Part shown: one piece after another, positions 1 to 8,841 of the stretch
Layout of the letters: the number at the start of each line of letters is the position of its first letter
Position numbering within the stretch: position 1 is the stretch's first letter
Origin: Paenibacillus sp. XY044
Lineage (GTDB): Bacteria; Bacillota; Bacilli; Paenibacillales; Paenibacillaceae
DNA: 64,000 nt
Direction: 5' to 3'
NCBI RefSeq assembly: GCF_002257645.1
Contig: NZ_NQMO01000005.1
Coordinates: 518,528-582,527 of the forward strand
The notes under the pieces: generated by a model
What the model saw: only the letters and a program-made list of their open reading frames with translations
Database searches by the model: none
What the model was told of the DNA's origin: nothing
Translations under genes and position numbers: made by a program

Positions 1-544
1 CGCTCTGCTGATGCAGCACCTCAACGCGTTCGAACACTTCCATCAGGACGTCGCGGATGGCGACAAAGCCGCTGCCGCTGCGCCGGTTGGAAATTTCCAG
101 GATGCGACGCTCGGCGTCGCTCAGCATGCCGGATACGTCTTCGCCGCCGGTGTAGCCTTCGCTGACGATCTGTGTCGCTGTGCGGATGAGCCGCCGCAGC
201 ATGGACTTCTCTTCGATAATCTGGGCGTAATACTCCACATTAGCTGCCGTCGGCACCGCATGTGCCAGCTTCGCCAGGTAGCTGACGCCCCCGATTTCCT
301 CCAGCTGCCCCTTATCCTGCAGACGCGAGGTTAAGGTAATGAGATCAATGGGCTGGTTCTCTTCTCCAAGCTGGATCATCGCCTCATAAATCAGCTGATG
401 CGGGACATCGTAGAAATCCTCGGGCGTTACCCGCTCCATCACGGTGATCATAGCTTCGCTCTGCAGCAGAATCGCACCTAGAACCGCCTGCTCCGCCTCC
501 AGATTTTGCGGGGGAATCCGGTCGAAAAAGAGCTCTCCGTCCAT
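1..544 (-). CDS. dnaB: Replicative DNA helicase DnaB (N-terminal part, cut by window edge)
   Basis: Replicative helicase that unwinds DNA ahead of the replisome as a hexamer. Only about the first 181 residues lie in the window; the RecA-like ATPase domain is beyond position 1. The visible part starts MDGELFFDRIPPQNLEAEQA and continues as the DnaB N-terminal helical domain, with the family's early NLEAEQAVLGAILL motif. The ATG at 544 is preceded by GGAGG, which overlaps the last codons of rplI. The gene begins one base after the rplI stop codon, so the two are translationally close. It is the last visible member of the yybS-gdpP-rplI-dnaB run, a normal Bacillota arrangement. Identity is firm; truncation is due only to the window edge. 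Confidence 0.95.
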   Translation of the reverse strand, partial: MDGELFFDRIPPQNLEAEQAVLGAILLQSEAMITVMERVTPEDFYDVPHQLIYEAMIQLGEENQPIDLITLTSRLQDKGQLEEIGGVSYLAKLAHAVPTAANVEYYAQIIEEKSMLRRLIRTATQIVSEGYTGGEDVSGMLSDAERRILEISNRRSGSGFVAIRDVLMEVFERVEVLHQQS

Positions 545-545
545 C

Positions 546-989
546 TTATTCCTCCGTGACCTGAACCTTCAGCGTAGCTTTGACATCCGAATGGAGCTTC
601 ACGGTCATCTGCGTCACGCCCAACGTCCGGATCGGCTCATCCAATTCGATCTTGCGCTTGTCGATCTTGATGCCTTGCTGCGAGAGTGCATCCGCAATTT
701 GCTTGCTCGTAATCGCTCCGAACAGCCGTCCGCCTTCCCCGGCTTTCGCTTTAAGCTGCACGGCCATCTCTTCCAATTTTTTGCCGAGGACCTGCGCTTC
801 TTCTTTCTCCTGCTGCTTGCGCTTCTGTTCAGCCGCGTTCTGGTTCTCCAGCGTCTTCATGTTGCCATCTGTTGCCACGCGGGCGAGTCCGCGCGGAATG
901 AGGAAATTCGTTGCGTAGCCTTCCGATATATCTTTAATGTCCCCTTTTTTGCCCTGACCCTTAACATCTTTAATAAAAATGACTTTCAT
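546..989 (-). CDS. rplI: 50S ribosomal protein L9
   Basis: Large-subunit ribosomal protein L9, 147 residues, the usual length. The N-terminal domain carries the signature GKKGDIKDISEGYATNFLIP (about residues 14-33), followed by a long charged connecting helix (about 45-80) and the C-terminal RNA-binding domain. Its ATG overlaps the TGA of gdpP (ATGA), indicating translational coupling. dnaB follows after a one-base gap. Confidence 0.98.
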   Translation of the reverse strand: MKVIFIKDVKGQGKKGDIKDISEGYATNFLIPRGLARVATDGNMKTLENQNAAEQKRKQQEKEEAQVLGKKLEEMAVQLKAKAGEGGRLFGAITSKQIADALSQQGIKIDKRKIELDEPIRTLGVTQMTVKLHSDVKATLKVQVTEE

Positions 990-2989
990 TCGAACAACCC
1001 CTCTTTCTCCTCAATTTGTGCAAGAACTTCGAGCAGTTGGGCCTCCGCTTCCTTGACGGTGCCCTTCAGCTGCACGGCTGCATTGGTCAGATGGCCTCCG
1101 CCGCCGAGGCGCTCCATTACGACCTGCACGTTCATCTTCCCGAAGGAACGGGCGCTGATCCCGATCAAGCCGTCCGGGCGTTCACTGATCACGAAGGAGG
1201 CCACCACATCCGTCATGTTCAGCAGCGTATCCGCCACCTGCGCAATGAGCAGCTGCGGAATGACCGTCCCCGGAGCCGTGACGGCCAGAGCGACATGATC
1301 ATATACCATTTTAGCATGCTTAATGATATCTGACTTTGCCAGATATTCCTGCAAATCTTCCTTAAGCATCCGCTGGATCTGAATCGTATCCGCTCCGCTC
1401 CGGCGGAGGAAGCCTGCTGCCTCAAAGGTCCGGGAGCCGGTATGCAGCGCAAAATGCTTCGTATCCACCGTAATCCCAGCCAGCAGCAAGGTCGCCTCTA
1501 GCGGCGTGAGCTGGATTTTCTCATGGATGTACTGCAGCAGCTCCGTCACCAGCTCGCACGCGGATGAAGCGTAAGGTTCCATGTACACCAGCACGGCGTC
1601 GTTGATGAACTCTTCGCCGCGGCGGTGATGGTCGACCACGACGACCCGGCTGGCGTGATGGACCAGCTTCGGCTCAATCGTCATGGACGCCTTGTGCGTG
1701 TCCACTACGACCAGCAGGCTGTGCGGGCTGATCAACTGCAGCGCCTGCTCCGGCGAGATGAAGCGCTCGACTAGCTTCTCGTCCTTCTGAATCTGGGTCA
1801 TCATCCGCTCAATGGACGGGTTCGTGCCCGGAAGCACGATGTATGCTTCAACATTGTACATCTGCGCCGCCTTCAGCACGCCGATCGAGGCGCCGATGAC
1901 GTCCATATCCGGCATCTTGTGCCCCATGATGAACACCTTGTCGCTCTCCTGCATCAGGTCGCGCAGCGCGTGCGCGATGACGCGCGCCCGGACCCGCGTG
2001 CGCTTCTCCACGGCGTTGGACTTGCCGCCGTAAAAGGACAGCCGCTGGCCGGCCTTAACGGCCGCCTGGTCGCCGCCGCGACCGAGGGCCATGTCCAACG
2101 ACGACTGCGCCAGCTCGCCCAGCTCGCTGATGCTGTCCGGGCCAAAGCCCAGCCCGATGCTGAGCGTCATCGGCACCTTCAGCTCCGCGGTCATTTCGCG
2201 GACCTCGTCGAGAATGACAAAGCGGCTTTTCTCCAGTTCCTGCAGCGATCTGTAGTTCAGCATCATCAAGTACCGGTCGGACGAGAGACGCCGCAGATAC
2301 ACCTCGTAATGCTTCGCCCATTCCGTAATTTCGCTGGTCACCTTCGCGATGAGCGTCGTGCGCTGCTGGTCATCCATGCCCTGGGCCGCCTCGTCCAGGT
2401 TATCCATCATAATAATACCGATCGCCAGCTTCTCGGCCTCGTATTTCTCCCGGAGCACGACCATCTCCGTTACGTCGTACAGATAAATCAGCCGCTCATC
2501 GGTATTCAGAATCAGATGGTAATGCAGCTCCCCCACCTGGATTTCCGTCTGAATCTCCTTAGGCCCATCTTTATGCGCTTCCCGGCCCCCGTCCCTTTTC
2601 TCGGCAAGCAGCGGCATCAGATCGGGAAACAGCTCGGACAGGCTGGAGCCCACAAGCGACTTTTGACCGAACATGGTACACACGAACCGGTTATTCCATT
2701 CGATATCGCGGTCCTCACTGTACAGCACGATCCCGAAGGGCAGCGTGTTGATCGCTTCTCCTTCCACCCGTTTCACCCGGAAGGATAGGCCGCCAATGTA
2801 TTCAAGCAGTTTTTTGCGGAAGTCCATTTCCTTCTTCAGCACCGCATAGCAAAGCGCTACGACAAGGCAGAGGCTGACGATTCCCAGCGCCCAGTTATAC
2901 CGGGTCACAATAATGACCAGAACCAGCATCAGCGCAAACGCCCAGACGGTATAATAGCCGTGCCAGCGTTTCTGTAGAAATTTAGGCAT
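986..2989 (-). CDS. gdpP: Cyclic-di-AMP phosphodiesterase GdpP (DHH/DHHA1 family)
   Basis: Membrane-bound phosphodiesterase that hydrolyses the second messenger c-di-AMP. Two membrane segments lie near residues 16-52, followed by a PAS-like region, a degenerate GGDEF domain (LSSDRY in place of GGDEF, near 240) and a DHH-DHHA1 catalytic module. Metal ligands are visible as GHKMPDMDVIG (His360, Asp364, Asp366) and VVVDHH (Asp456-His458), counting from the upstream GTG at 2998. ATG at 2989 is preferred because AGGGTGGG lies at ribosome-binding distance from it; the GTG three codons earlier is possible. It sits between yybS and rplI as in Bacillus (YybT). All catalytic motifs appear intact. Confidence 0.95.
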   Translation of the reverse strand: MPKFLQKRWHGYYTVWAFALMLVLVIIVTRYNWALGIVSLCLVVALCYAVLKKEMDFRKKLLEYIGGLSFRVKRVEGEAINTLPFGIVLYSEDRDIEWNNRFVCTMFGQKSLVGSSLSELFPDLMPLLAEKRDGGREAHKDGPKEIQTEIQVGELHYHLILNTDERLIYLYDVTEMVVLREKYEAEKLAIGIIMMDNLDEAAQGMDDQQRTTLIAKVTSEITEWAKHYEVYLRRLSSDRYLMMLNYRSLQELEKSRFVILDEVREMTAELKVPMTLSIGLGFGPDSISELGELAQSSLDMALGRGGDQAAVKAGQRLSFYGGKSNAVEKRTRVRARVIAHALRDLMQESDKVFIMGHKMPDMDVIGASIGVLKAAQMYNVEAYIVLPGTNPSIERMMTQIQKDEKLVERFISPEQALQLISPHSLLVVVDTHKASMTIEPKLVHHASRVVVVDHHRRGEEFINDAVLVYMEPYASSACELVTELLQYIHEKIQLTPLEATLLLAGITVDTKHFALHTGSRTFEAAGFLRRSGADTIQIQRMLKEDLQEYLAKSDIIKHAKMVYDHVALAVTAPGTVIPQLLIAQVADTLLNMTDVVASFVISERPDGLIGISARSFGKMNVQVVMERLGGGGHLTNAAVQLKGTVKEAEAQLLEVLAQIEEKEGLFE

Positions 2990-2999
2990 GACACCCACC

Positions 3000-3923
3000 C
3001 TAACGTTTTGATTTGGTCATAAATTGACGAAGCGGAAATGCGAGATCCAGAATGCCGATAATCCGCATCGGCGGGAATAACAGAATGGGAATCGCGAACA
3101 GCAGCGGAATGACGGGATGCCATTTCCGCTTGTGCCCCAAAAAGAAGAAGAAGCCAATCGCTTGAATCATAAAGCAAATATGCAGAAGCGGCAGCAAGTT
3201 CGCGGCAATCAAATCGAGAAAGCTGCTTTTTGATCCGCTTGCGAAAATTTCAATAATGACACCAATCAGATAATACCAGATCAGAGATCTCGGCAGCATC
3301 CATTCGCGGGCCGGCTTCAGTCTTGGAACAGAGAAGCCCATGCTTTCCATGATCGGACGGGCAAGCGCGTGCGTGATCACCGCCATCATAAAGGAACTGA
3401 CAATCATGGCGAAAGGAATCATCTGCACCGTGGCGTCGCTTACCATCTGCATCTCCTCGGGAGACCAAGCCATATCCGAAATCAGCGGGTTGCTTCCTCC
3501 CACATCGCGAAGCGGGGACATCGTCATTTTGACAATGTCATGGACATAGCTCGACAGATCAAAATGGAAGAATGCCGTTCCGATCAACAGCAGGATCAGC
3601 AGCTCCGCCAGAATGGTGCCCGCACCCAGCATTAATGTCCGGATAGCCGGAACCCTTCTCTTATAAGCCCGACCCATAATCAGAGCAGGGATCATAAAAT
3701 AAACGGCGAGCAGCAAATACACCGGATGTACAAGGTAGGCAATCAACCAAACCGGGAGCACATGCAGTACGAACGATTTGACGTTTAGTGTTGCGAATAG
3801 GATTGCGCCCGGCAGTATCAGAAAAAAGACGGTCACAATCGAGAAAGGAGATAGTAAAGATAGCAGCAGGAGCAAATAGACGACACTCCAAACTACCGAC
3901 CAGCGCATTTTCAATGTGTTCAC
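3000..3923 (-). CDS. yybS: YybS-family membrane protein (DUF2232)
   Basis: Polytopic membrane protein of 307 residues with about eight hydrophobic segments, the first near residues 8-35 and the last near 265-285. It matches the DUF2232/YybS family in length, topology and place directly upstream of gdpP. The molecular function is unknown; the conserved neighbourhood hints at a link to membrane or c-di-AMP physiology, but nothing in the sequence proves it. The start overlaps the mazG-like stop by four bases. Confidence 0.85.
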   Translation of the reverse strand: MNTLKMRWSVVWSVVYLLLLLSLLSPFSIVTVFFLILPGAILFATLNVKSFVLHVLPVWLIAYLVHPVYLLLAVYFMIPALIMGRAYKRRVPAIRTLMLGAGTILAELLILLLIGTAFFHFDLSSYVHDIVKMTMSPLRDVGGSNPLISDMAWSPEEMQMVSDATVQMIPFAMIVSSFMMAVITHALARPIMESMGFSVPRLKPAREWMLPRSLIWYYLIGVIIEIFASGSKSSFLDLIAANLLPLLHICFMIQAIGFFFFLGHKRKWHPVIPLLFAIPILLFPPMRIIGILDLAFPLRQFMTKSKR

Positions 3924-4222
3924 CTCTTACGCATATGTTCTTCCAGCGCGGAAATATCCTGGTACCAATCTTCAAGCTGGTGACCTTCCTGTTTATGCTT
4001 CTTCAGTTTGTCGAGCAGCAGATTATCCATGTCCTTGTAGGACATGCCGAGCCTGCGGGCCAGTATGTAAGAGCTCATGATCAAGCTGGCGAGACTGTCA
4101 CCCACCCGGGTGGTGCTGCCTTCCCACAAGGCTTTGAAAAGACGGGATACGTGGTCTACGACTTCGGTTTTCAGCCATTCAATGACTTTAGCGCGTTTGG
4201 CTACATCCAAATCCTTTGGCAT
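3920..4222 (-). CDS. MazG-like family protein
   Basis: Small 100-residue all-helical protein beginning MPKDLDVAKRAKVIEWLKTE, resembling the MazG-like family found beside yybS in Bacillota. True MazG proteins are nucleotide pyrophosphohydrolases with an EExxE metal motif; no clear EExxE is visible here, so enzymatic activity is uncertain. It is the first gene of the mazG-like/yybS/gdpP/rplI/dnaB run and its stop overlaps the yybS start. Confidence 0.75.
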   Translation of the reverse strand: MPKDLDVAKRAKVIEWLKTEVVDHVSRLFKALWEGSTTRVGDSLASLIMSSYILARRLGMSYKDMDNLLLDKLKKHKQEGHQLEDWYQDISALEEHMRKR

Positions 4223-4485
4223 GCCTCTAGGTCACACTCCCTCAAATAACCCCACGATGTGGGGCTTTATCCTCCGATGCCTATTCAGTTATTCTTCGGC
4301 GGCCCCGATCAGCAAATACTCCTTACTTAAGTGAAAAAGCTTTATTCTCCATTATAGCATAAAATATAGTCTCTCACGAAAAGCCACCCCGGGCATAATA
4401 CGGCGGCAAACATCCCACAAAGTGGGGTAATTCCCCTTATGCCGTGTTAATCTTGCGGGGACCCCAAATGAATAAATGATAAGGC
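4223..4485. other. Intergenic region with two short GC hairpins
   Basis: No gene seen. A CCCCAC-GAT-GTGGGG hairpin lies at 4250-4264 and a related CCCAC-AAA-GTGGG hairpin at 4414-4427, both in the leader side of the mazG-like operon. The repeated CCCAC/GTGGG arms are the only structure noticed. The first is followed by CTTTAT on the plus strand, which is too weak to call a terminator. Confidence 0.4.
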
Positions 4486-4528
4486 AAAAAAGACCTGCCA
4501 TCCCGTACATCCCAATCCAAGCAGGTCT
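4486..4528 (-). terminator. Intrinsic terminator of the CBS-pair gene
   Basis: On the minus strand the arms AGACCTGC and GCAGGTCT enclose a loop of about 22 bases and are followed by a run of six T. It lies about 50 bases past the stop of the CBS gene. Confidence 0.8.
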
Positions 4529-4579
4529 CTTGTCATTGCCTATTCAAAATCTTGCCCATCTTCCTCTAAAACCAGCGGA

Positions 4580-5032
4580 TTAACGGGTCTCTATGGATGC
4601 CTTAGTTTCCTCCGGTTCCTTCGATTCCTTGGAGACGAACTTCTCGCAATATTCGATAATCTGGCTTCTGCGCACAATGCCGATAAACCGGTTCATATCA
4701 TCCACCACCGGCACAAAGTTCTGCACTTTCGCCAGGTTAATCAGATCTTCCATATTCGCGTCGATGGACACCGGCTTATTAAACACTTTGAGCGGAACTT
4801 CCTTCAGCAGAAATTTGGACGTGTTCTCAAAGGTCACCTTTCCACCGGAATTCTTCATATACCAGAGCAGATCGCCTTCCGTTACCGTTCCTGCATATTC
4901 CCCGTTCTTTCCGACGATCGGTACGGCCGTGTACCTGTGATACTCCATCCGTTCCAGCGTTTGCCGCAGCGTCGAGTCCATGGTGACACTGACCACTTCC
5001 TGTTTAGGGAGCAGAAAAAACGCTATATTCAT
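4580..5032 (-). CDS. CBS-pair domain protein
   Basis: A 150-residue protein consisting almost entirely of two CBS motifs (a Bateman module), about residues 14-70 and 80-138. Motifs typical of CBS are visible: TAVPIVGKNGEYAGTVTEGD in the first and FVPVVDDMNRFIGIVRRSQI in the second. Such modules bind adenine nucleotides, and some small Bacillota CBS proteins bind c-di-AMP (known of other families; not shown here). The C-terminal tail is charged. It is a single-gene unit with its own terminator. The proximity to gdpP is suggestive only. Confidence 0.85.
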   Translation of the reverse strand: MNIAFFLLPKQEVVSVTMDSTLRQTLERMEYHRYTAVPIVGKNGEYAGTVTEGDLLWYMKNSGGKVTFENTSKFLLKEVPLKVFNKPVSIDANMEDLINLAKVQNFVPVVDDMNRFIGIVRRSQIIEYCEKFVSKESKEPEETKASIETR

Positions 5033-5230
5033 GAAAATTGATCCTCCTCTACCCTTTTCAAGGTTCCCCTAACTCCATACGTTTCAAACTGTCCATTGTT
5101 TCAATGGGGACGCAAAATCAGCAGCCGAACCTGTGGCTGCCGATCATCGCCCCGCATTTTAGATCCCGCAATTCAGACCTTAACAAATTGCGGTTTGTTT
5201 TCTCTATAAGCGAACCAGAAGGCTCGTTTT

Positions 5231-5350
5231 TTAGATATAAGAAGTACTAAACCTCGGAGAAGCCACTTCCTTATATCGCAAGAATAACTTCCACCTTCCG
5301 CTAAATGCGGTCTGGCTGCTAAACATGTTCATCGATAGACGTTTTTCTTA
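5231..5350 (+). repeat. Dispersed structured repeat, copy A
   Basis: First of five related intergenic repeats. In the plus orientation it holds an imperfect stem (GATATAAG at 5234-5241 with CTTATATC at 5270-5277), a small hairpin CCGCTAAATGCGG (5298-5310), TCTGGCT, and the conserved end ATCGATAGACGTTTTTCTTA (5331-5350). The terminal TTA is also the stop codon (TAA on the minus strand) of the LCP gene. Confidence 0.8.
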
Positions 5351-6367
5351 CTTTGCAGCAGTCGTTTCTTCCTTCTTATCCAGCATATCCGGCGTCAACA
5401 GCTGATCCGAAGGGGTATCGGGATTCTCCCAGCTGTCAATCAGCTTCTTGGCATTCTGAACATCCTTCTTGATTGGTTCATCATAATAGATGCCGTCAAT
5501 CTTCATGCCTTCGCCCATGATCGTATAGGCGGTCATCTCAGCCTTATCGCCGGCCAGCACTTGTTTCGCTAAACTGATAATAAAATTGGGCTGCATATCC
5601 GTTTTGAAATTGTCACCCATAATTTCGAGCAGATCCGGAATTTTGGAAATTTGATTCAGGTTCAGCATCCGGTTGGCCACCGCATCCAAAAAGACCTGCT
5701 GGCGCTTCGTCCGGTTAAAATCGCTGTCTTCCCGATAGCGCACATAGTTCAGCGCTTCTTCGCCGCTGTAAATGGGTTTATTGGCTTTGACCGTAAATTT
5801 CTCGTGATCCTTGCCTTTGTTGACAATATCTTTGCCGATCGGCAGCTCCACGCCGCCCAGCGCGTCTACCGCGTCCTTCAGACCCTTAAAATTGATGGTG
5901 GCATAATAATTGATACGATGGTCCAGGAACGCTTCGACGGTATCCTTGGACATCTGCTGACCTCCAAAGGCATACGCATGGGTGATTTTATCCTTTTTGC
6001 CTTTGCCTACAATCTCCGTATACGTGTCCCGCGGAATCGAAATGAGCAGCACTTTGGAATCCTTTGGACGCACGACGGAATAAATGATCGTATCTGAACG
6101 CGAAGGTTCGCTGTCCCGCTGGTCGGATCCGAGCAGCAGCACCGAGAACGGCTTGCTTTGGTACGCAATCTTCTCTACCGGCTTGCTCGGCACGTTATCC
6201 TGGGACGTCAACGGCTGATACGATTTCTGCAGCGAGCTTTCCACTTGCTTGGACAGGAACAGGTCAAAGGCCATGACTGCGAGCTGCTTGCGGAAGAGAT
6301 AAGCCCCTCCGGCCAGAAGCAGCAAAATCACAGTTAACGTTATATATGTTTTTGTTCTCTTTTTCAT
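5348..6367 (-). CDS. LytR-CpsA-Psr (LCP) family cell-wall polymer ligase
   Basis: Membrane-anchored enzyme predicted to transfer undecaprenyl-linked glycopolymers such as teichoic acids to peptidoglycan. There is an N-terminal cytoplasmic tail and one membrane anchor (about residues 8-28); the LCP domain occupies about 72-225. Family motifs are visible: LLLGSDQRD, SRSDTI, SIPRDTY and KITHAYAFGG, containing the Arg and Asp residues that bind the lipid pyrophosphate. Length (339) is normal. The coding region is flanked by two inverted copies of the dispersed repeat, and copy A supplies the stop codon, so the extreme C-terminus (KKEETTAAK) may have been reshaped by that insertion. The exact polymer is unknown. 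Confidence 0.92.
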   Translation of the reverse strand: MKKRTKTYITLTVILLLLAGGAYLFRKQLAVMAFDLFLSKQVESSLQKSYQPLTSQDNVPSKPVEKIAYQSKPFSVLLLGSDQRDSEPSRSDTIIYSVVRPKDSKVLLISIPRDTYTEIVGKGKKDKITHAYAFGGQQMSKDTVEAFLDHRINYYATINFKGLKDAVDALGGVELPIGKDIVNKGKDHEKFTVKANKPIYSGEEALNYVRYREDSDFNRTKRQQVFLDAVANRMLNLNQISKIPDLLEIMGDNFKTDMQPNFIISLAKQVLAGDKAEMTAYTIMGEGMKIDGIYYDEPIKKDVQNAKKLIDSWENPDTPSDQLLTPDMLDKKEETTAAK

Positions 6368-6529
6368 TAAGGGATTCCTTCTTTAAATTTAGAATAAAAA
6401 ATGAATTATAGCCAGGTCGAGCTCGTACTTCCATCCCTCCCTTCTATATATACACGAGGGGCGAAGGCTTGACGCACAAGCTTGCCCACTGCCGTTTGGG
6501 TATAAAGTCATAGTCAAACGACATTTACA

Positions 6530-6545
6530 TTGTAAACGCAAACGA
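6530..6545. promoter_or_regulatory. Candidate cre (CcpA) site upstream of the LCP gene
   Basis: TTGTAAACGCAAACGA matches the catabolite-responsive consensus WTGNAANCGNWWNCAW at all but one fixed position. It lies about 165 bases upstream of the LCP start. Match by eye only; distance to a promoter is unknown. Confidence 0.3.
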
Positions 6546-6589
6546 AACAAAAGAAAACCTTAAAAAGGTAACAGCATTACCGGAATGAG

Positions 6590-6696
6590 GATATTTCTAT
6601 CAACGTACATCCAAGTTAGCCAGACCGCATTTAGAGGAAATTTTTCTTGCGGATAGATGAATGCCGGGTCTTTGAAGCCTAGACTTTCTTAATTTT
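6590..6696 (-). repeat. Dispersed structured repeat, copy B
   Basis: On the minus strand this copy contains CGCAAGAAAAATTTCC, CTAAATGCGGTCTGGCT and GGATGTACGTTGATAGA, aligning with copies A, C and D. Its 3' end points toward the LCP gene. Its 5' edge abuts the T-tract of the oppF terminator. The final ACGTC/GACGT hairpin seen in the other copies has decayed here. Confidence 0.75.
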
Positions 6697-6741
6697 TAAA
6701 AAAACAGCCCTGCTCCGGCGCATTGCCGCAAGCAGGGCTGT
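6697..6741 (-). terminator. Intrinsic terminator of the opp operon
   Basis: Arms ACAGCCCTGC (6704-6713) and GCAGGGCTGT (6732-6741) form a 10-base-pair stem followed on the minus strand by seven T. It lies about 75 bases after the oppF stop and directly before repeat copy B. Confidence 0.9.
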
Positions 6742-6815
6742 ATATGGAACGTTCAGAAGGACCCCAATCCTTCCTGTATACAATTAGCATATCACTCTAA
6801 AATCGGAATAGAATA

Positions 6816-7820
6816 TTACTTCAAGCTGTTCAGATCCGAGCCGCCCTCCACGCCGATCGGGAAGTGGCAGGCCACCTGGCGCCCAGGAATCACTTCCGTC
6901 AGGGCCGGTTCCACTTGGCTGCATTTCTCTTGAGCGAACGGGCAGCGCGGATGGAAACGGCAGCCGGACGGCGGATTGGCCGGAGACGGCACATCGCCCT
7001 GAAGGACGATCCGGTTGCGCTTTTTCGTTGGCGACGGCTTCGGAATTGCGGACAGAAGCGCCGCGGTGTAAGGATGCAGCGGGTTGGCGTACAGCGTTTC
7101 CGTTTCGCCGACTTCAACCATTTTGCCGAGGTACATGACGCCGACGCGGTCGGAAATGTGCCGGACGACGTTCAGGCCGTGGGCGATGAACAGGAACGTC
7201 AGGCCCATTTCACGCTGCAGCTTCATCAGAAGATTGATGACCTGCGATTGAACCGACACGTCAAGTGCGGATACCGCTTCGTCGGCCACGATGAATTTCG
7301 GATTCAGTGCGATGGCGCGGGCGATCCCGATCCGCTGGCGCTGACCGCCGGAAAATTCATGCGGATACCGGTTCCGGCGGGAAGCGTCCAAACCGACCAG
7401 CTCCATCAGCTCGATGACGCGTTTTTCGATCTGCGACGAAGACATCTTCGTATGGACCTTCAGTGGTTCGCCGATAATATCCTTGACCAGGAAGCGAGGG
7501 TTCAGGGAACCGAACGGATCCTGAAAAATAATCTGCATTTCCTCGCGCATTTTGTTCAATTCCTTGGAGCCCATGGAATGAATATCGCGCCCGTTAAATT
7601 TAACGGCACCGGCAGTAGCGTTCTGCAGCCGGAGAATGACCCGGCCCAGCGTCGACTTGCCGCATCCGGACTCGCCTACGAGTCCGAAGGTTTCACCTTC
7701 GCGGATCGTGATGGACACGTCGTCGACCGCTTTGACGTTGCCCACAACGCGGTTCAGCAGTCCTTTATGGATAGGGAAATACTTCTTCACGTGCTCTACT
7801 TCGATCAAGTTCTTAGCCAT
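6816..7820 (-). CDS. oppF: Oligopeptide ABC transporter ATP-binding protein OppF
   Basis: One of the two cytoplasmic ATPases that power oligopeptide import. Walker A GESGCGKST, signature SGGQRQRIGIARA and Walker B FIVADEAVSALD are intact. The C-terminal oligopeptide-type extension carries the Cys-rich stretch GCRFHPRCPFAQEKC, typical of OppD/OppF proteins and thought to hold an Fe-S cluster. ATG at 7820 is chosen because GGGGGA lies about eight bases upstream; an in-frame ATG at 7826 has poor spacing. The start overlaps the oppD stop by eight bases. Confidence 0.95.
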   Translation of the reverse strand: MAKNLIEVEHVKKYFPIHKGLLNRVVGNVKAVDDVSITIREGETFGLVGESGCGKSTLGRVILRLQNATAGAVKFNGRDIHSMGSKELNKMREEMQIIFQDPFGSLNPRFLVKDIIGEPLKVHTKMSSSQIEKRVIELMELVGLDASRRNRYPHEFSGGQRQRIGIARAIALNPKFIVADEAVSALDVSVQSQVINLLMKLQREMGLTFLFIAHGLNVVRHISDRVGVMYLGKMVEVGETETLYANPLHPYTAALLSAIPKPSPTKKRNRIVLQGDVPSPANPPSGCRFHPRCPFAQEKCSQVEPALTEVIPGRQVACHFPIGVEGGSDLNSLK

Positions 7821-8841
7821 TTGCATTTCCCCCTATTCCACCGCTTACCGAAACTCCATTACGATCCTTGCCTTCATACAGCCAGCACTTCGTGCTGTGT
7901 TCTTCGCCGATCTGGATATCGCCCGGTTCCACCTGACGGCATTTATCCATCACATGCGGACAGCGCGGGTTAAAGCGGCATCCTTTCGGCAGATTGCCCA
8001 GACCCGGAATGGTGCCCTTGATCGTGTACAATTCGTTGCCGCGTTTGCCTTCAAATCCCGGGATGGACTGCAGAAGGCCAACCGTGTACGGATGCGAAGG
8101 ATTTGAGAAAATCTCTTCAACGGTACCCTGCTCGACGATCGAGCCCGCGTACATAACCGCAATGTGGTCGGCAACCTCGGCGGCTACGCCCATATCATGC
8201 GTGATCAGCAGAATAGCCATGCCGAGCTCTTCCTTCAGCTTCATCAGGAGTTCCAAAATTTGAGCCTGCACCGTCACGTCCAGCGCGGTCGTCGGTTCGT
8301 CCGCGATCAAGAGTTCCGGTTTGCAGGCGAGTGCAATCGCGATGACGACGCGCTGACACATACCGCCCGACAACTCGTGCGGGTACTGCTTGGCTCTCAT
8401 TTCCGGAGCCGGTATACCTACCAGACGAAGCAGTTCGATTGCTTCTTTCCAAGCTTCGCTGTGGCTCTTATTCTGATGCAAGCGCAGGCTTTCCGCAATC
8501 TGCTCGCCCACGGTAAAGACGGGGTTAAGCGCAGACATCGGGTCCTGGAAAATCATCGCGATCTTGTTGCCGCGGATTGATTTCATTTGGTCTTGCTCTT
8601 TAGATGCAAGGTCATCGCCATTAAACCGGATGTTACCTTCCAGTATACTGCCCCCTGCATAATCTATCAGACGCATGATGGATAAAGAGGTAACACTTTT
8701 GCCGCTGCCGGACTCGCCGACGAGGCAGAGCGTCTGTCCTTTTTCGATATTGAGTGAGATCCGGTCCGTCGCTTTGACGAAACCATTCTCGGACATAAAT
8801 GCCGTGGTCAGATTCCGGATTTCGAGTAGTTTTTCCGCCAT
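7813..8841 (-). CDS. oppD: Oligopeptide ABC transporter ATP-binding protein OppD
   Basis: Partner ATPase of OppF. Walker A GESGSGKSVTS, signature LSGGMCQRV and Walker B LLIADEPTTALD are all present, and the C-terminal extension has the GCRFNPRCPHVMDKC cysteine cluster. At 342 residues it is of usual length. The start lies 34 bases inside oppC, so translation is probably coupled. One of five consecutive opp genes in the order A-B-C-D-F. Confidence 0.95.
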   Translation of the reverse strand: MAEKLLEIRNLTTAFMSENGFVKATDRISLNIEKGQTLCLVGESGSGKSVTSLSIMRLIDYAGGSILEGNIRFNGDDLASKEQDQMKSIRGNKIAMIFQDPMSALNPVFTVGEQIAESLRLHQNKSHSEAWKEAIELLRLVGIPAPEMRAKQYPHELSGGMCQRVVIAIALACKPELLIADEPTTALDVTVQAQILELLMKLKEELGMAILLITHDMGVAAEVADHIAVMYAGSIVEQGTVEEIFSNPSHPYTVGLLQSIPGFEGKRGNELYTIKGTIPGLGNLPKGCRFNPRCPHVMDKCRQVEPGDIQIGEEHSTKCWLYEGKDRNGVSVSGGIGGNANG

